Shown piece by piece: positions 1 to 9,552 of a stretch of DNA of 64,000 nt. The position numbers and the translations under genes are program-made. The notes beneath the pieces were generated by a model. That model did not search any database and was not told the DNA's origin. It was given only the letters and a program-made list of their open reading frames with translations. The DNA comes from Serratia marcescens (lineage in GTDB: Bacteria > Pseudomonadota > Gammaproteobacteria > Enterobacterales > Enterobacteriaceae), in the NCBI GenBank assembly GCA_015548865.1, contig JADMXW010000001.1, positions 62,001-126,000 on the forward strand. Reading direction: 5' to 3'. Numbering within the stretch: the first letter of the stretch is position 1; the number at the start of each line of letters is the position of its first letter.

Positions 1-1334
1 AAGCGGTGGCTAAACGCGTTGAGCAAGACGGTATCCAGGCGTGGTGGGATCTTGATCCGGCCGATCTGCTGGGTGCAGATGCTGCCAATTATGTCAAAGT
101 GCCGGATACACTGGATGTGTGGTTCGATTCCGGATCGACCCATGCTTCTGTGGTCGATGTGCGCCCTGAATTTGCAGGTCATTCGGCGGATATGTATCTG
201 GAAGGTTCTGACCAGCATCGCGGCTGGTTCATGTCATCACTGATGATTTCTACGGCGATCAAGGGTAAAGCACCGTATCGTCAGGTACTGACCCACGGTT
301 TTACCGTGGACGGTCAGGGCCGCAAAATGTCCAAATCCATCGGCAACACCATTGCGCCGCAGGACGTGATGGACAAGCTGGGTGCGGATATTCTGCGCCT
401 GTGGATCGGTTCCACCGACTATTCCGGCGAGATCGCGGTGTCCGATGAAATCCTCAAACGCTCTGCTGATGCTTATCGTCGTATCCGTAACACGGCGCGT
501 TTCCTGCTGGCGAACCTGAATGGGTTCGATCCGGCACTGCACAGCGTGAAACCGGAAGAGATGGTCGTGCTGGATCGTTGGGCTGTGGGATGCGCGCAAG
601 CCGCACAGCAAGAGATCGTTGAAGCGTATGAAAGCTACGATTTCCACCGCGTGGTACAACGCCTGATGCAGTTCTGCTCTATCGAAATGGGCTCGTTCTA
701 TCTGGATATCATCAAGGATCGTCAATACACCGCCAAACATGACAGCGTGGCACGCCGCAGCTGTCAGACCGCGCTGTTCCATATTGCGGAGGCACTGGTG
801 CGTTGGATGGCTCCAATCATGTCTTTCACCGCCGATGAAGTCTGGGGCTACTTGCCGGGCAAACGTGCGCAGTACGTGTTTACCGAAGAGTGGTATGACG
901 GCCTGTTCGGTCTGGAGAAAGATGAAACGCTGAACGATGCGTTCTGGGCTGACATGCTGAAAGTGCGTGCTGAAGTGAACAAGGTGATTGAACAGGCGCG
1001 TAACGACAAGCGTATTGGTGGTTCGCTGGAAGCGGCAGTAACGCTGTATGCTGATGCGGAGCTGACCGAGAAGCTTGGTCGTTTGCAACAAGAGCTGCAT
1101 TTTGCGCTGCTGACCTCCAAGGCGCGGGTTGAACGCTATGAAGATGCCCCAGCGGATGCGCAGGCGAGTGAACTCTCCGGCCTGAAAATTGCCTTAAGCA
1201 AGGCGGATGGGCACAAGTGCCCGCGTTGCTGGCACTATGAGTCCGATATCGGTGTGGATGCTGCACACCCTGAGGTATGCGGACGCTGTGCCACAAATGT
1301 GGGCGGTAATGGCGAAGAGCGTAAATTTGTCTGA
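1..1334 (+). CDS. ileS: Isoleucyl-tRNA synthetase, C-terminal part (5' end outside window)
   Basis: Class I aminoacyl-tRNA synthetase that charges tRNA-Ile in the cytoplasm. Only the last 443 or so residues are present; the reading frame is open from the first base, so the gene is cut by the window edge and not broken (the E. coli protein is about 938 residues). The KMSKS ATP-binding motif is visible as [11 protein letters not shown] about 107 residues in. It is followed by the helical anticodon-binding domain and, at the end, a zinc-binding knuckle with two CxxC pairs (CPRCWHYE and CGRC). The stop codon overlaps the lspA start by one base (1334), the usual translationally coupled ileS-lspA arrangement. 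Identity is not in doubt. Confidence 0.98.
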   Translation, partial: AVAKRVEQDGIQAWWDLDPADLLGADAANYVKVPDTLDVWFDSGSTHASVVDVRPEFAGHSADMYLEGSDQHRGWFMSSLMISTAIKGKAPYRQVLTHGFTVDGQGRKMSKSIGNTIAPQDVMDKLGADILRLWIGSTDYSGEIAVSDEILKRSADAYRRIRNTARFLLANLNGFDPALHSVKPEEMVVLDRWAVGCAQAAQQEIVEAYESYDFHRVVQRLMQFCSIEMGSFYLDIIKDRQYTAKHDSVARRSCQTALFHIAEALVRWMAPIMSFTADEVWGYLPGKRAQYVFTEEWYDGLFGLEKDETLNDAFWADMLKVRAEVNKVIEQARNDKRIGGSLEAAVTLYADAELTEKLGRLQQELHFALLTSKARVERYEDAPADAQASELSGLKIALSKADGHKCPRCWHYESDIGVDAAHPEVCGRCATNVGGNGEERKFV

Positions 1335-1846
1335 TGAATAAATCGATCTGTTCAAGCGGTTTGCGCTGGCTGTGGCTGGTGCTGGTAGTGTTGGCTGTGG
1401 ATCTTGGCGTCAAATATTGGGTGCTGGCGAATTTTGAGCTGGGTGAAACCTGGGCGCTGTTTCCCTCGTTAAACTTGCACTATGCGCGCAACTACGGCGC
1501 AGCGTTTAGCTTCCTGGCAGATAAAGGTGGCTGGCAGCGTTGGTTCTTTGCTGGTGTCGCTATCATGATCGTAGTGGCGTTGCTGGTAATGATGTACCGC
1601 AACCGCGCCGATCAGAGGCTGAGTAATATTGCCTATGCGCTCATTATTGGTGGCGCGCTGGGAAACCTGTTCGACAGAACGTGGCACGGCTTCGTGGTCG
1701 ATTACATTGACTTTTATGTCGGTAATTGGCACTTCGCTACGTTTAACCTGGCGGACGCGGCTATTTGCATCGGGGCTGGTCTGGTCGTGTTGGAGGGTTT
1801 TCTAGCCCCGCATGATGCCTCGGTTAAGCCGAAGGGGCAGTCATGA
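1334..1846 (+). CDS. lspA: Lipoprotein signal peptidase (signal peptidase II)
   Basis: Inner-membrane aspartyl protease that removes signal peptides from diacylglyceryl-modified prolipoproteins. The 170-residue product has four hydrophobic segments. The family signature NYGAAFSFL is present. The two catalytic aspartates lie in [19 protein letters not shown] and in [11 protein letters not shown]. The length matches the family (about 165 residues). The ATG overlaps the ileS stop, and the end overlaps the fkpB start (ATGA), so ileS, lspA, fkpB and ispH read as one operon. Confidence 0.97.
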   Translation: MNKSICSSGLRWLWLVLVVLAVDLGVKYWVLANFELGETWALFPSLNLHYARNYGAAFSFLADKGGWQRWFFAGVAIMIVVALLVMMYRNRADQRLSNIAYALIIGGALGNLFDRTWHGFVVDYIDFYVGNWHFATFNLADAAICIGAGLVVLEGFLAPHDASVKPKGQS

Positions 1847-2316
1847 CGCAAAGTGTACAGAATACCAGCGCCGTACTGCTGCATTTTGTGCTGACGCTGG
1901 AAGATGGAAGCGTCGCGGAATCGACCCGCGAACGGGGTAAACCTGCGTTGTTTCGCCTGGGTGATGAGAGTTTATCTCCGGCACTGGAACAGCAACTCCT
2001 CGGCTTGCGCCGGGGAGATAAGCACCGTTTCACGTTGCCGCCGGAATCGGCCTTCGGGCCGTCCAATCCGGATTTAATCCAGTTCTTTCTGCGCCGAGAT
2101 TTTGCCCAGACCGGCGTACCGGACGTGGGCACCATCATGTTGTTCAGTGGCGTGGCCGGTAATGATATGCCTGGAGTGATCCGTGAAGTGGCGGAAGAGT
2201 CGATTACGGTCGATTTCAATCACCCGCTTGCTGGTCATAGCGTAAGCTTTGAAATTGAAGTAATGGATATCGATCCTGTCGCGCAGGAGGTTGAGCGTGC
2301 AAATCTTACTGGCTAA
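1843..2316 (+). CDS. fkpB: FKBP-type peptidyl-prolyl cis-trans isomerase (SlpA)
   Basis: Cytoplasmic FKBP-fold prolyl isomerase with an inserted chaperone flap, of the SlpA/SlyD group. The 157-residue protein opens with the FKBP strand pattern ([18 protein letters not shown]). It contains [20 protein letters not shown], the family core, and ends with strands of the C-terminal half domain ([17 protein letters not shown]). It starts inside the lspA stop (ATGA) and its last 20 bases overlap ispH. It is part of the ileS-ispH operon, as in E. coli. The lack of the SlyD His-rich tail supports FkpB over SlyD. Confidence 0.95.
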   Translation: MTQSVQNTSAVLLHFVLTLEDGSVAESTRERGKPALFRLGDESLSPALEQQLLGLRRGDKHRFTLPPESAFGPSNPDLIQFFLRRDFAQTGVPDVGTIMLFSGVAGNDMPGVIREVAEESITVDFNHPLAGHSVSFEIEVMDIDPVAQEVERANLTG

Positions 2317-3247
2317 TCCGCGTGGTTTCTGCGCGGGCGTCGATCGCGCAATCAGCATTGTCGAGCGTGCTCTGGAAATTTATGGCACGCCGATTTATGT
2401 GCGTCACGAAGTGGTACATAACCGCTATGTGGTTGATGGTTTACGAGAACGCGGTGCTATTTTTATTGAAGAAATTGGCGAAGTGCCTGATGGGGCGATC
2501 CTGATTTTCTCTGCGCACGGTGTGTCTCAGGCTGTGCGGGCGGAGGCAAAAAATCGTGATCTGACCGTCTTTGATGCAACCTGCCCATTGGTGACCAAAG
2601 TACACATGGAGGTAGCGCGCGCCAGCCGTAAAGGGGTAGAAGCTATCCTGATCGGCCATGCGGGTCACCCAGAAGTGGAAGGTACCATGGGGCAGTACAG
2701 CAACGATGACGGTGGCATGTACCTGGTGGAATCGCCGGAGGATGTGTGGAATTTGCAGGTTAAAGATGAGGGTAACCTCTGCTTTATGACGCAGACTACG
2801 CTGTCGGTGGATGATACCTCAGCGGTGATCGATGCACTGCGTGAACGTTTTCCACAAATTATTGGCCCGCGTAAAGACGATATCTGCTATGCCACCACTA
2901 ATCGTCAGGAAGCGGTGCGTTATCTGGCAGAACGCGCAGATGTGGTGCTGGTGGTGGGGTCGAAAAACTCTTCCAACTCCAACCGGTTGGCAGAATTGTC
3001 CCAGCGAGCGGGCATACCCGCTTATCTTATTGACTCAGCGAACGATATCCAGGAGCGCTGGCTCACTGACGCTGCGTGTGTAGGTGTAACGGCGGGCGCT
3101 TCTGCGCCGGACATTCTGGTGCAACAGGTGATTGAACGCCTTAAATCTCTTGGTGGAAAGGTCGCACTTGAGCTTGAAGGGCGTGAAGAGAATATTGTCT
3201 TTGAGGTACCGAAAGAGCTGCGCGTGGAAGTGAAGCAGATCGACTGA
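2297..3247 (+). CDS. ispH: 4-hydroxy-3-methylbut-2-enyl diphosphate reductase
   Basis: Last enzyme of the MEP isoprenoid pathway. It reduces HMBPP to IPP and DMAPP using a [4Fe-4S] cluster. The three cluster cysteines sit in [23 protein letters not shown] and [12 protein letters not shown]. The active-site glutamate region ([14 protein letters not shown]) and the C-terminal TAGASAPD motif are present. I take the GTG at 2297 as start (316 residues, as in E. coli). It is preceded at 6 bases by AGGAGG (2285-2290), whereas the in-frame TTG at 2291 would touch the ribosome-binding site. The gene overlaps fkpB by 20 bases and ends the ileS operon. Confidence 0.97.
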   Translation: MQILLANPRGFCAGVDRAISIVERALEIYGTPIYVRHEVVHNRYVVDGLRERGAIFIEEIGEVPDGAILIFSAHGVSQAVRAEAKNRDLTVFDATCPLVTKVHMEVARASRKGVEAILIGHAGHPEVEGTMGQYSNDDGGMYLVESPEDVWNLQVKDEGNLCFMTQTTLSVDDTSAVIDALRERFPQIIGPRKDDICYATTNRQEAVRYLAERADVVLVVGSKNSSNSNRLAELSQRAGIPAYLIDSANDIQERWLTDAACVGVTAGASAPDILVQQVIERLKSLGGKVALELEGREENIVFEVPKELRVEVKQID

Positions 3248-4546
<1,299 letters not shown>

Positions 4547-4574
4547 TTTTTTATAATATTTATTCTATTGAATT

Positions 4575-4602
4575 GGATGGCTTATTAGTCATCCTTTTTA
4601 AT
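4575..4602 (+). terminator. Probable Rho-independent terminator after dapB
   Basis: GGATGGCT - TATT - AGTCATCC forms an 8-base-pair stem with one G-U pair, followed by TTTTTAATTTTT. It lies 28 bases after the dapB stop codon. The stem is AT-rich and not strong. Confidence 0.5.
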
Positions 4603-4752
4603 TTTTGGCTATTTTTATTATTAATTTTTGTTTAATCGTTAAAAGTGTTTCTTTTCTCTGTTTTTCAAGCCTTTGTTGGCGATATTTTAACCTGTCGTTG
4701 CCTTATCCGATACAGGATAGTCAAATATTTCCCTCTAGTTAAAAATGTAGCC

Positions 4753-4768
4753 GGGCAACCGTTTACTT
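4753..4768 (+). promoter_or_regulatory. PurR-like operator upstream of carAB
   Basis: GGGCAACCGTTTACTT matches the PurR box ACGCAAACGTTTTCNT at most key positions (GCAA.CGTTT.C.T). In E. coli, PurR represses the carAB upstream promoter from a comparable distance. Assignment is by motif and position only. Confidence 0.5.
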
Positions 4769-4942
4769 TGCCTTTTTTATCGCTGTTTTTGTGGCTGTAG
4801 CAAGTCGGTTACGCCGTAAGCCATAAAAAATGGAGAAAAATGTCTGTTGGAGTGGACAAGTTGAACGACCCTCATTAAAATGCGCGCAATTTGCCAAAAG
4901 TTTACCAAAAAGGTAATTTTTGCATTGATTTGGAGTGGCTAA

Positions 4943-4960
4943 TCTGAATTAATATGCAGA
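4943..4960 (+). promoter_or_regulatory. ARG box (ArgR site) at the carAB proximal promoter
   Basis: TCTGAATTAATATGCAGA fits the 18-base ArgR consensus (TGAAT-N4-ATTCA) with one substitution in the right half. It lies about 32 bases before the carA start codon, where the arginine-repressed P2 promoter of E. coli carAB lies. Confidence 0.65.
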
Positions 4961-4991
4961 TAACATGATTGTTTATTCCTTGGAGGGTGTT

Positions 4992-6140
4992 TTGATTAAG
5001 TCAGCGCTATTGGTTCTGGAAGACGGAACCCAATTCCACGGTCGTGCCATCGGGGCAGAGGGAACGGCAGTGGGGGAAGTGGTCTTCAATACGTCGATGA
5101 CCGGTTATCAAGAAATCCTCACTGATCCTTCCTATTCCCGCCAGATTGTCACTCTCACTTATCCCCATATTGGTAATGTCGGCACCAACGCCAGCGACGA
5201 AGAATCCCCCTCTGTTCATGCTCAAGGTCTGGTCATTCGCGATCTGCCTCTGATTGCCAGCAACTACCGTAATGAAGAGAGCCTCTCAGATTATCTGAAA
5301 CGCAATAACATCGTCGCCATCGCTGATATCGATACGCGTAAGCTGACTCGCTTGCTGCGTGAGAAAGGGGCGCAGAATGGTTGCATCATTGCCGGGGATA
5401 CGCCGGATGCGGCGCTGGCGCTGGAAAAAGCCAAAGCGTTCCCTGGCTTGAAGGGCATGGATCTGGCAAAAGAAGTGACGACCCAGGAGCGTTATGGCTG
5501 GACACAAGGTAGCTGGACGTTGACCGGCGACCTGCCTGCCGCCAAAGCGGAAAGTGAATTGCCGTACCATGTGGTGGCGTATGACTACGGTGTGAAGCGC
5601 AACATTCTGCGTATGCTGGTCGATCGTGGCTGCCGTCTGACGGTTGTGCCTGCCCAGACTACCGCAGAAGAGGTGCTTAAGCTGAATCCGGATGGCATTT
5701 TCCTCTCCAACGGCCCTGGCGACCCGGCGCCGTGTGACTACGCCATCAAGGCGATTAAAGCCTTCCTGGAAATAGATATTCCGGTATTCGGTATCTGCCT
5801 TGGTCACCAACTGTTGGCGCTGGCAAGCGGTGCTAAAACGGTCAAAATGAAATTTGGTCACCACGGTGGTAACCACCCAGTGAAAGATCTGGACGCAGAC
5901 TGCGTGATGATCACCGCGCAGAATCACGGTTTCGCGGTGGATGAAAATTCACTGCCTGCGACGCTGCGCCCGACGCATAAATCGCTGTTTGACGGATCCT
6001 TGCAAGGGATTCATCGCACGGATAAAGCGGCGTTCAGTTTCCAGGGACACCCAGAAGCAAGCCCTGGTCCGCACGATGCGGCCCCTTTGTTCGATCACTT
6101 TATCGAACTGATTCAATCTTATCGTGCCAATGGTAAATAA
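4992..6140 (+). CDS. carA: Carbamoyl-phosphate synthase small subunit
   Basis: Glutaminase subunit that supplies ammonia to CarB for carbamoyl phosphate, the shared precursor of arginine and pyrimidines. The C-terminal class I glutamine amidotransferase domain shows the nucleophile in GICLGHQLL and the His/Glu pair in [10 protein letters not shown]. The frame is open from an ATG at 4965. I place the start at the TTG at 4992 because GGAGGG (4982-4987) lies 4 bases before it and the protein then begins [20 protein letters not shown] with 382 residues, as in E. coli, which also uses TTG. It is followed 14 bases later by carB. Confidence 0.97.
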   Translation: MIKSALLVLEDGTQFHGRAIGAEGTAVGEVVFNTSMTGYQEILTDPSYSRQIVTLTYPHIGNVGTNASDEESPSVHAQGLVIRDLPLIASNYRNEESLSDYLKRNNIVAIADIDTRKLTRLLREKGAQNGCIIAGDTPDAALALEKAKAFPGLKGMDLAKEVTTQERYGWTQGSWTLTGDLPAAKAESELPYHVVAYDYGVKRNILRMLVDRGCRLTVVPAQTTAEEVLKLNPDGIFLSNGPGDPAPCDYAIKAIKAFLEIDIPVFGICLGHQLLALASGAKTVKMKFGHHGGNHPVKDLDADCVMITAQNHGFAVDENSLPATLRPTHKSLFDGSLQGIHRTDKAAFSFQGHPEASPGPHDAAPLFDHFIELIQSYRANGK

Positions 6141-6154
6141 TCGGGAGCAGAAAA

Positions 6155-9100
6155 ATGGGAAAACGTACTGATATTAAAAGCATCCTGATCCTTGGTGCGG
6201 GCCCGATCGTTATCGGTCAGGCATGTGAATTCGACTATTCTGGTGCGCAGGCGTGTAAAGCGTTACGTGAAGAGGGTTATCGTGTCATTCTGGTGAACTC
6301 TAACCCCGCGACTATCATGACCGACCCGGAAATGGCCGATGCCACGTACATCGAGCCGATCCACTGGGAAGTGGTGCGCAAAATCATCGAAAAAGAGCGT
6401 CCAGACGCGGTGCTGCCGACCATGGGTGGTCAGACTGCGTTGAACTGTGCGCTCGAACTTGAGCGTCAGGGCGTGTTGGCGGAATTTGGCGTCACCATGA
6501 TCGGCGCAACTGCCGATGCTATCGATAAAGCGGAAGATCGCCGTCGCTTCGATATCGCCATGAAAAAAATTGGTCTGGAAACCGCGCGTTCTGGCATCGC
6601 GCATACCATGGAAGAAGCATTGGCCGTGGCTGCCGATGTGGGCTATCCCTGTATTATCCGTCCGTCCTTTACCATGGGGGGCAGCGGCGGTGGTATTGCT
6701 TATAACCGCGAAGAGTTTGAAGAGATTTGTGCTCGGGGTCTGGATCTGTCACCGACCAAAGAGTTGCTGATTGATGAATCCCTCATCGGTTGGAAAGAGT
6801 ACGAAATGGAAGTGGTGCGCGATAAGAAAGACAACTGCATCATTGTCTGTTCCATCGAGAATCTGGATGCCATGGGGATCCACACCGGTGACTCCATTAC
6901 CGTTGCGCCAGCGCAAACCCTGACGGACAAGGAATACCAAATCATGCGTAACGCCTCCATGGCGGTACTGCGTGAAATCGGGGTGGAAACCGGCGGTTCC
7001 AACGTACAGTTTGCGGTTAACCCGAAAACCGGTCGCCTGATCATTATCGAAATGAACCCGCGTGTATCGCGGTCCTCTGCGCTGGCCTCTAAAGCGACGG
7101 GTTTTCCGATTGCCAAGATTGCTGCCAAGCTGGCTGTGGGCTATACGCTGGATGAGCTGATGAACGATATCACCGGTGGTCGCACCCCAGCGTCGTTTGA
7201 ACCTTCCATTGATTATGTTGTTACCAAGATCCCGCGTTTTAACTTCGAAAAATTTGCCGGAGCCAACGATCGCCTGACCACTCAGATGAAATCGGTCGGT
7301 GAAGTGATGGCGATTGGCCGTACCCAGCAAGAGTCGTTGCAAAAAGCGCTGCGTGGCCTGGAAGTCGGAGCAACAGGCTTCGATCCGAAAGTGGATCTGG
7401 ACGATCCGGAAGCGCTGACCAAAATCCGCCGCGAGCTGAAAGACGCGGGCGCTGAGCGTATCTGGTATCTGGCAGATGCCTTCCGCGCTGGCATGTCTGT
7501 GGATGGTGTGTTTAACCTGACCAATATCGATCGCTGGTTCTTGGTGCAGATTGAAGAGCTGGTTCGTCTTGAAGAGCAGGTCGCTGAAAAGGGCGCGACT
7601 GCGCTGACGGCCGATTTCCTGCGCACCCTGAAACGCAAAGGCTTTGCCGATGCGCGTTTGGCGAAACTGGCCGGTGTTTCTGAAAACGAAATTCGCAAAC
7701 TGCGTGACAAATATGATCTGCACCCCGTCTACAAACGTGTGGATACCTGCGCGGCGGAATTTGCCACCGATACCGCATATATGTACTCCACCTACGATGA
7801 AGAGTGCGAAGCTAACCCGAATCAGGATCGCGACAAGATCATGGTGCTGGGCGGCGGGCCTAACCGTATCGGACAGGGCATCGAGTTTGACTATTGCTGT
7901 GTGCATGCGGCGTTGGCGCTGCGCGAAGACGGTTATGAAACCATCATGGTCAACTGTAACCCAGAAACGGTTTCAACCGATTACGACACCTCTGACCGCC
8001 TCTACTTCGAACCCGTCACGTTGGAAGATGTGCTGGAAATCGTCCGCATCGAGAAACCGAAAGGCGTTATCGTGCAGTATGGCGGACAAACTCCGCTGAA
8101 ACTGTCGCGTGCGCTGGAAGCCGCGGGTGTGCCGGTGATTGGCACCAGCCCGGATGCCATTGACCGTGCCGAAGACCGTGAGCGTTTCCAACAGGCGGTG
8201 AATCGTCTGGGTCTGAAACAGCCGGAAAATGCCACCGTCATCTCTATCGAACAAGCGGTGGAAAAAGCGCGTGGTATCGGTTATCCGCTGGTTGTTCGCC
8301 CTTCCTACGTGCTGGGTGGTCGTGCGATGGAAATCGTCTATGACGAAATCGATTTGCGCCGTTACTTCCAGAATGCAGTCAGCGTATCTAACGATGCCCC
8401 GGTACTGCTGGACCGCTTCCTCGATGATGCTATTGAAGTGGATGTGGACGCTATTTGTGACGGTGAACGCGTGCTGATTGGCGGCATTATGGAGCACATC
8501 GAACAAGCGGGTGTGCATTCTGGTGATTCTGCCTGTTCGTTGCCAGCTTATACGCTGAGCAAGGAAATTCAGGATGTCATGCGCCAGCAGGTAGAAAAAC
8601 TGGCGTTCGAACTGAGCGTGCGTGGGTTGATGAACGTGCAGTTTGCCGTGAAAAACAACGAAGTCTACCTGATTGAAGTGAACCCGCGTGCAGCACGTAC
8701 TGTGCCGTTTGTTTCCAAAGCGACGGGCGTTCCGCTGGCGAAGGTAGCCGCGCGCGTGATGGCGGGCAAGACGCTTACAGAGCAGGGTGTCACCAAAGAA
8801 GTTATTCCGCCGTATTACTCTGTGAAGGAAGTGGTGCTGCCGTTCAACAAGTTCCCAGGCGTTGACCCGATTTTGGGGCCAGAAATGCGTTCTACTGGGG
8901 AAGTCATGGGGGTAGGCCGCACTTTTGCAGAAGCGTTCGCCAAGGCGATGCTGGGCAGCAACTCTCCGATGAAGAAATCAGGACGCGCATTGCTCTCTGT
9001 TCGTGAAGGAGATAAAGCACGCGTTGTGGATCTGGCGGCCAAGTTGCTGAAACACGGCTTTGAGCTGGATGCGACTCACGGCACCGCCATTGAGTTGGGT

Positions 9101-9379
9101 GAAGCGGGTATCAATCCGCGTCTGGTGAATAAGGTGCATGAAGGACGTCCGCACATTCAGGACCGTATCAAGAACGGCGAATACACCTATATTGTCAACA
9201 CGACCGCAGGTCGTCAGGCGATTGAAGATTCCAAGCTGATTCGCCGCAGCGCATTGCAGTACAAGGTGCATTACGATACGACCATGAACGGTGGTTTCGC
9301 CACGGCGATGGCGCTCAATGCGGATCCGACCGAGAAGGTAACCTCGGTGCAGGAAATGCACGCGCAAATTAAAGGTTAA
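6155..9379 (+). CDS. carB: Carbamoyl-phosphate synthase large subunit
   Basis: Synthetase subunit that phosphorylates bicarbonate and carbamate in two homologous ATP-grasp halves. The 1074-residue protein shows the internal duplication: [20 protein letters not shown] near residue 10 and [18 protein letters not shown] near residue 565. Each half has its own QYGGQT/TMGGQT loop and an IEVNPR/IEMNPR motif. The C-terminal 140 residues form the allosteric domain (ornithine, UMP). A good ribosome-binding site (GGGAGCAG) precedes the ATG. It is co-transcribed with carA and ends at a strong terminator. Confidence 0.98.
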   Translation: MGKRTDIKSILILGAGPIVIGQACEFDYSGAQACKALREEGYRVILVNSNPATIMTDPEMADATYIEPIHWEVVRKIIEKERPDAVLPTMGGQTALNCALELERQGVLAEFGVTMIGATADAIDKAEDRRRFDIAMKKIGLETARSGIAHTMEEALAVAADVGYPCIIRPSFTMGGSGGGIAYNREEFEEICARGLDLSPTKELLIDESLIGWKEYEMEVVRDKKDNCIIVCSIENLDAMGIHTGDSITVAPAQTLTDKEYQIMRNASMAVLREIGVETGGSNVQFAVNPKTGRLIIIEMNPRVSRSSALASKATGFPIAKIAAKLAVGYTLDELMNDITGGRTPASFEPSIDYVVTKIPRFNFEKFAGANDRLTTQMKSVGEVMAIGRTQQESLQKALRGLEVGATGFDPKVDLDDPEALTKIRRELKDAGAERIWYLADAFRAGMSVDGVFNLTNIDRWFLVQIEELVRLEEQVAEKGATALTADFLRTLKRKGFADARLAKLAGVSENEIRKLRDKYDLHPVYKRVDTCAAEFATDTAYMYSTYDEECEANPNQDRDKIMVLGGGPNRIGQGIEFDYCCVHAALALREDGYETIMVNCNPETVSTDYDTSDRLYFEPVTLEDVLEIVRIEKPKGVIVQYGGQTPLKLSRALEAAGVPVIGTSPDAIDRAEDRERFQQAVNRLGLKQPENATVISIEQAVEKARGIGYPLVVRPSYVLGGRAMEIVYDEIDLRRYFQNAVSVSNDAPVLLDRFLDDAIEVDVDAICDGERVLIGGIMEHIEQAGVHSGDSACSLPAYTLSKEIQDVMRQQVEKLAFELSVRGLMNVQFAVKNNEVYLIEVNPRAARTVPFVSKATGVPLAKVAARVMAGKTLTEQGVTKEVIPPYYSVKEVVLPFNKFPGVDPILGPEMRSTGEVMGVGRTFAEAFAKAMLGSNSPMKKSGRALLSVREGDKARVVDLAAKLLKHGFELDATHGTAIELGEAGINPRLVNKVHEGRPHIQDRIKNGEYTYIVNTTAGRQAIEDSKLIRRSALQYKVHYDTTMNGGFATAMALNADPTEKVTSVQEMHAQIKG

Positions 9380-9397
9380 TCTGCGCTAACCAAGAAA

Positions 9398-9424
9398 AGC
9401 CAGCGCCAACGCGCTGGTTTTTTT
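9398..9424 (+). terminator. Rho-independent terminator of carAB
   Basis: CCAGCGC - CAAC - GCGCTGG gives a perfect 7-base-pair GC-rich stem with a 4-base loop, followed by seven T residues. It begins 20 bases after the carB stop. It marks the left boundary of the AT-rich accessory segment. Confidence 0.92.
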
Positions 9425-9532
9425 ATGGGTGAGGATAAAATAAACGTATCTTAAAAGGAAGTGAGAAAATAGTCTCATTCCATCAGTAATGATTATTTTT
9501 TAATAACGATGGTGTGCATGTAATGTCTATAG

Positions 9533-9552
9533 TCCATTCTTTTTTGAATGGA
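9533..9552. repeat. Perfect inverted repeat at the start of the kinase gene
   Basis: TCCATTC - TTTTTT - GAATGGA is an exact 7-base inverted repeat with a T6 loop. The right arm contains the ATG at 9548, the first possible start codon of the large ORF. It could be an operator or an RNA hairpin limiting initiation. If folded it would favour the next in-frame ATG at 9560. Confidence 0.6.

Larger units (their letters stand above)
4547..4991. other. dapB-carA intergenic control region
   Basis: 445 AT-rich bases without a gene. They hold a weak hairpin with a T-tract just after dapB (4575-4602), a PurR-like box (4753-4768) and an ARG-box-like palindrome (4943-4960). The stretch from about 4880 to 4990 closely resembles my recollection of the E. 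coli carAB promoter region (TTGCCAAAA..., AAAGGTAATTTTGCATT...). The two-promoter arrangement (upstream pyrimidine-responsive P1, downstream arginine-responsive P2) is therefore probably kept. Confidence 0.7.

Noticed and set aside
237-1100. 287-codon open frame on the minus strand
   Set aside because: Antisense to ileS. Composition is that of a reversed conserved gene.
6749-7906. 385-codon open frame on the minus strand
   Set aside because: Antisense to carB with His/Arg-rich low-complexity content. A shadow of a strongly conserved gene.
9457-9486. Possible Hrp box (GGAAC...CCAC) upstream of the kinase gene: GGAAGT followed 17 bases later by CCATCAG
   Set aside because: Both halves deviate from GGAACC and CCACNNA and the spacer is 17, not 15-16. 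It does not reach a usable level of match, so control by HrpL is not claimed.
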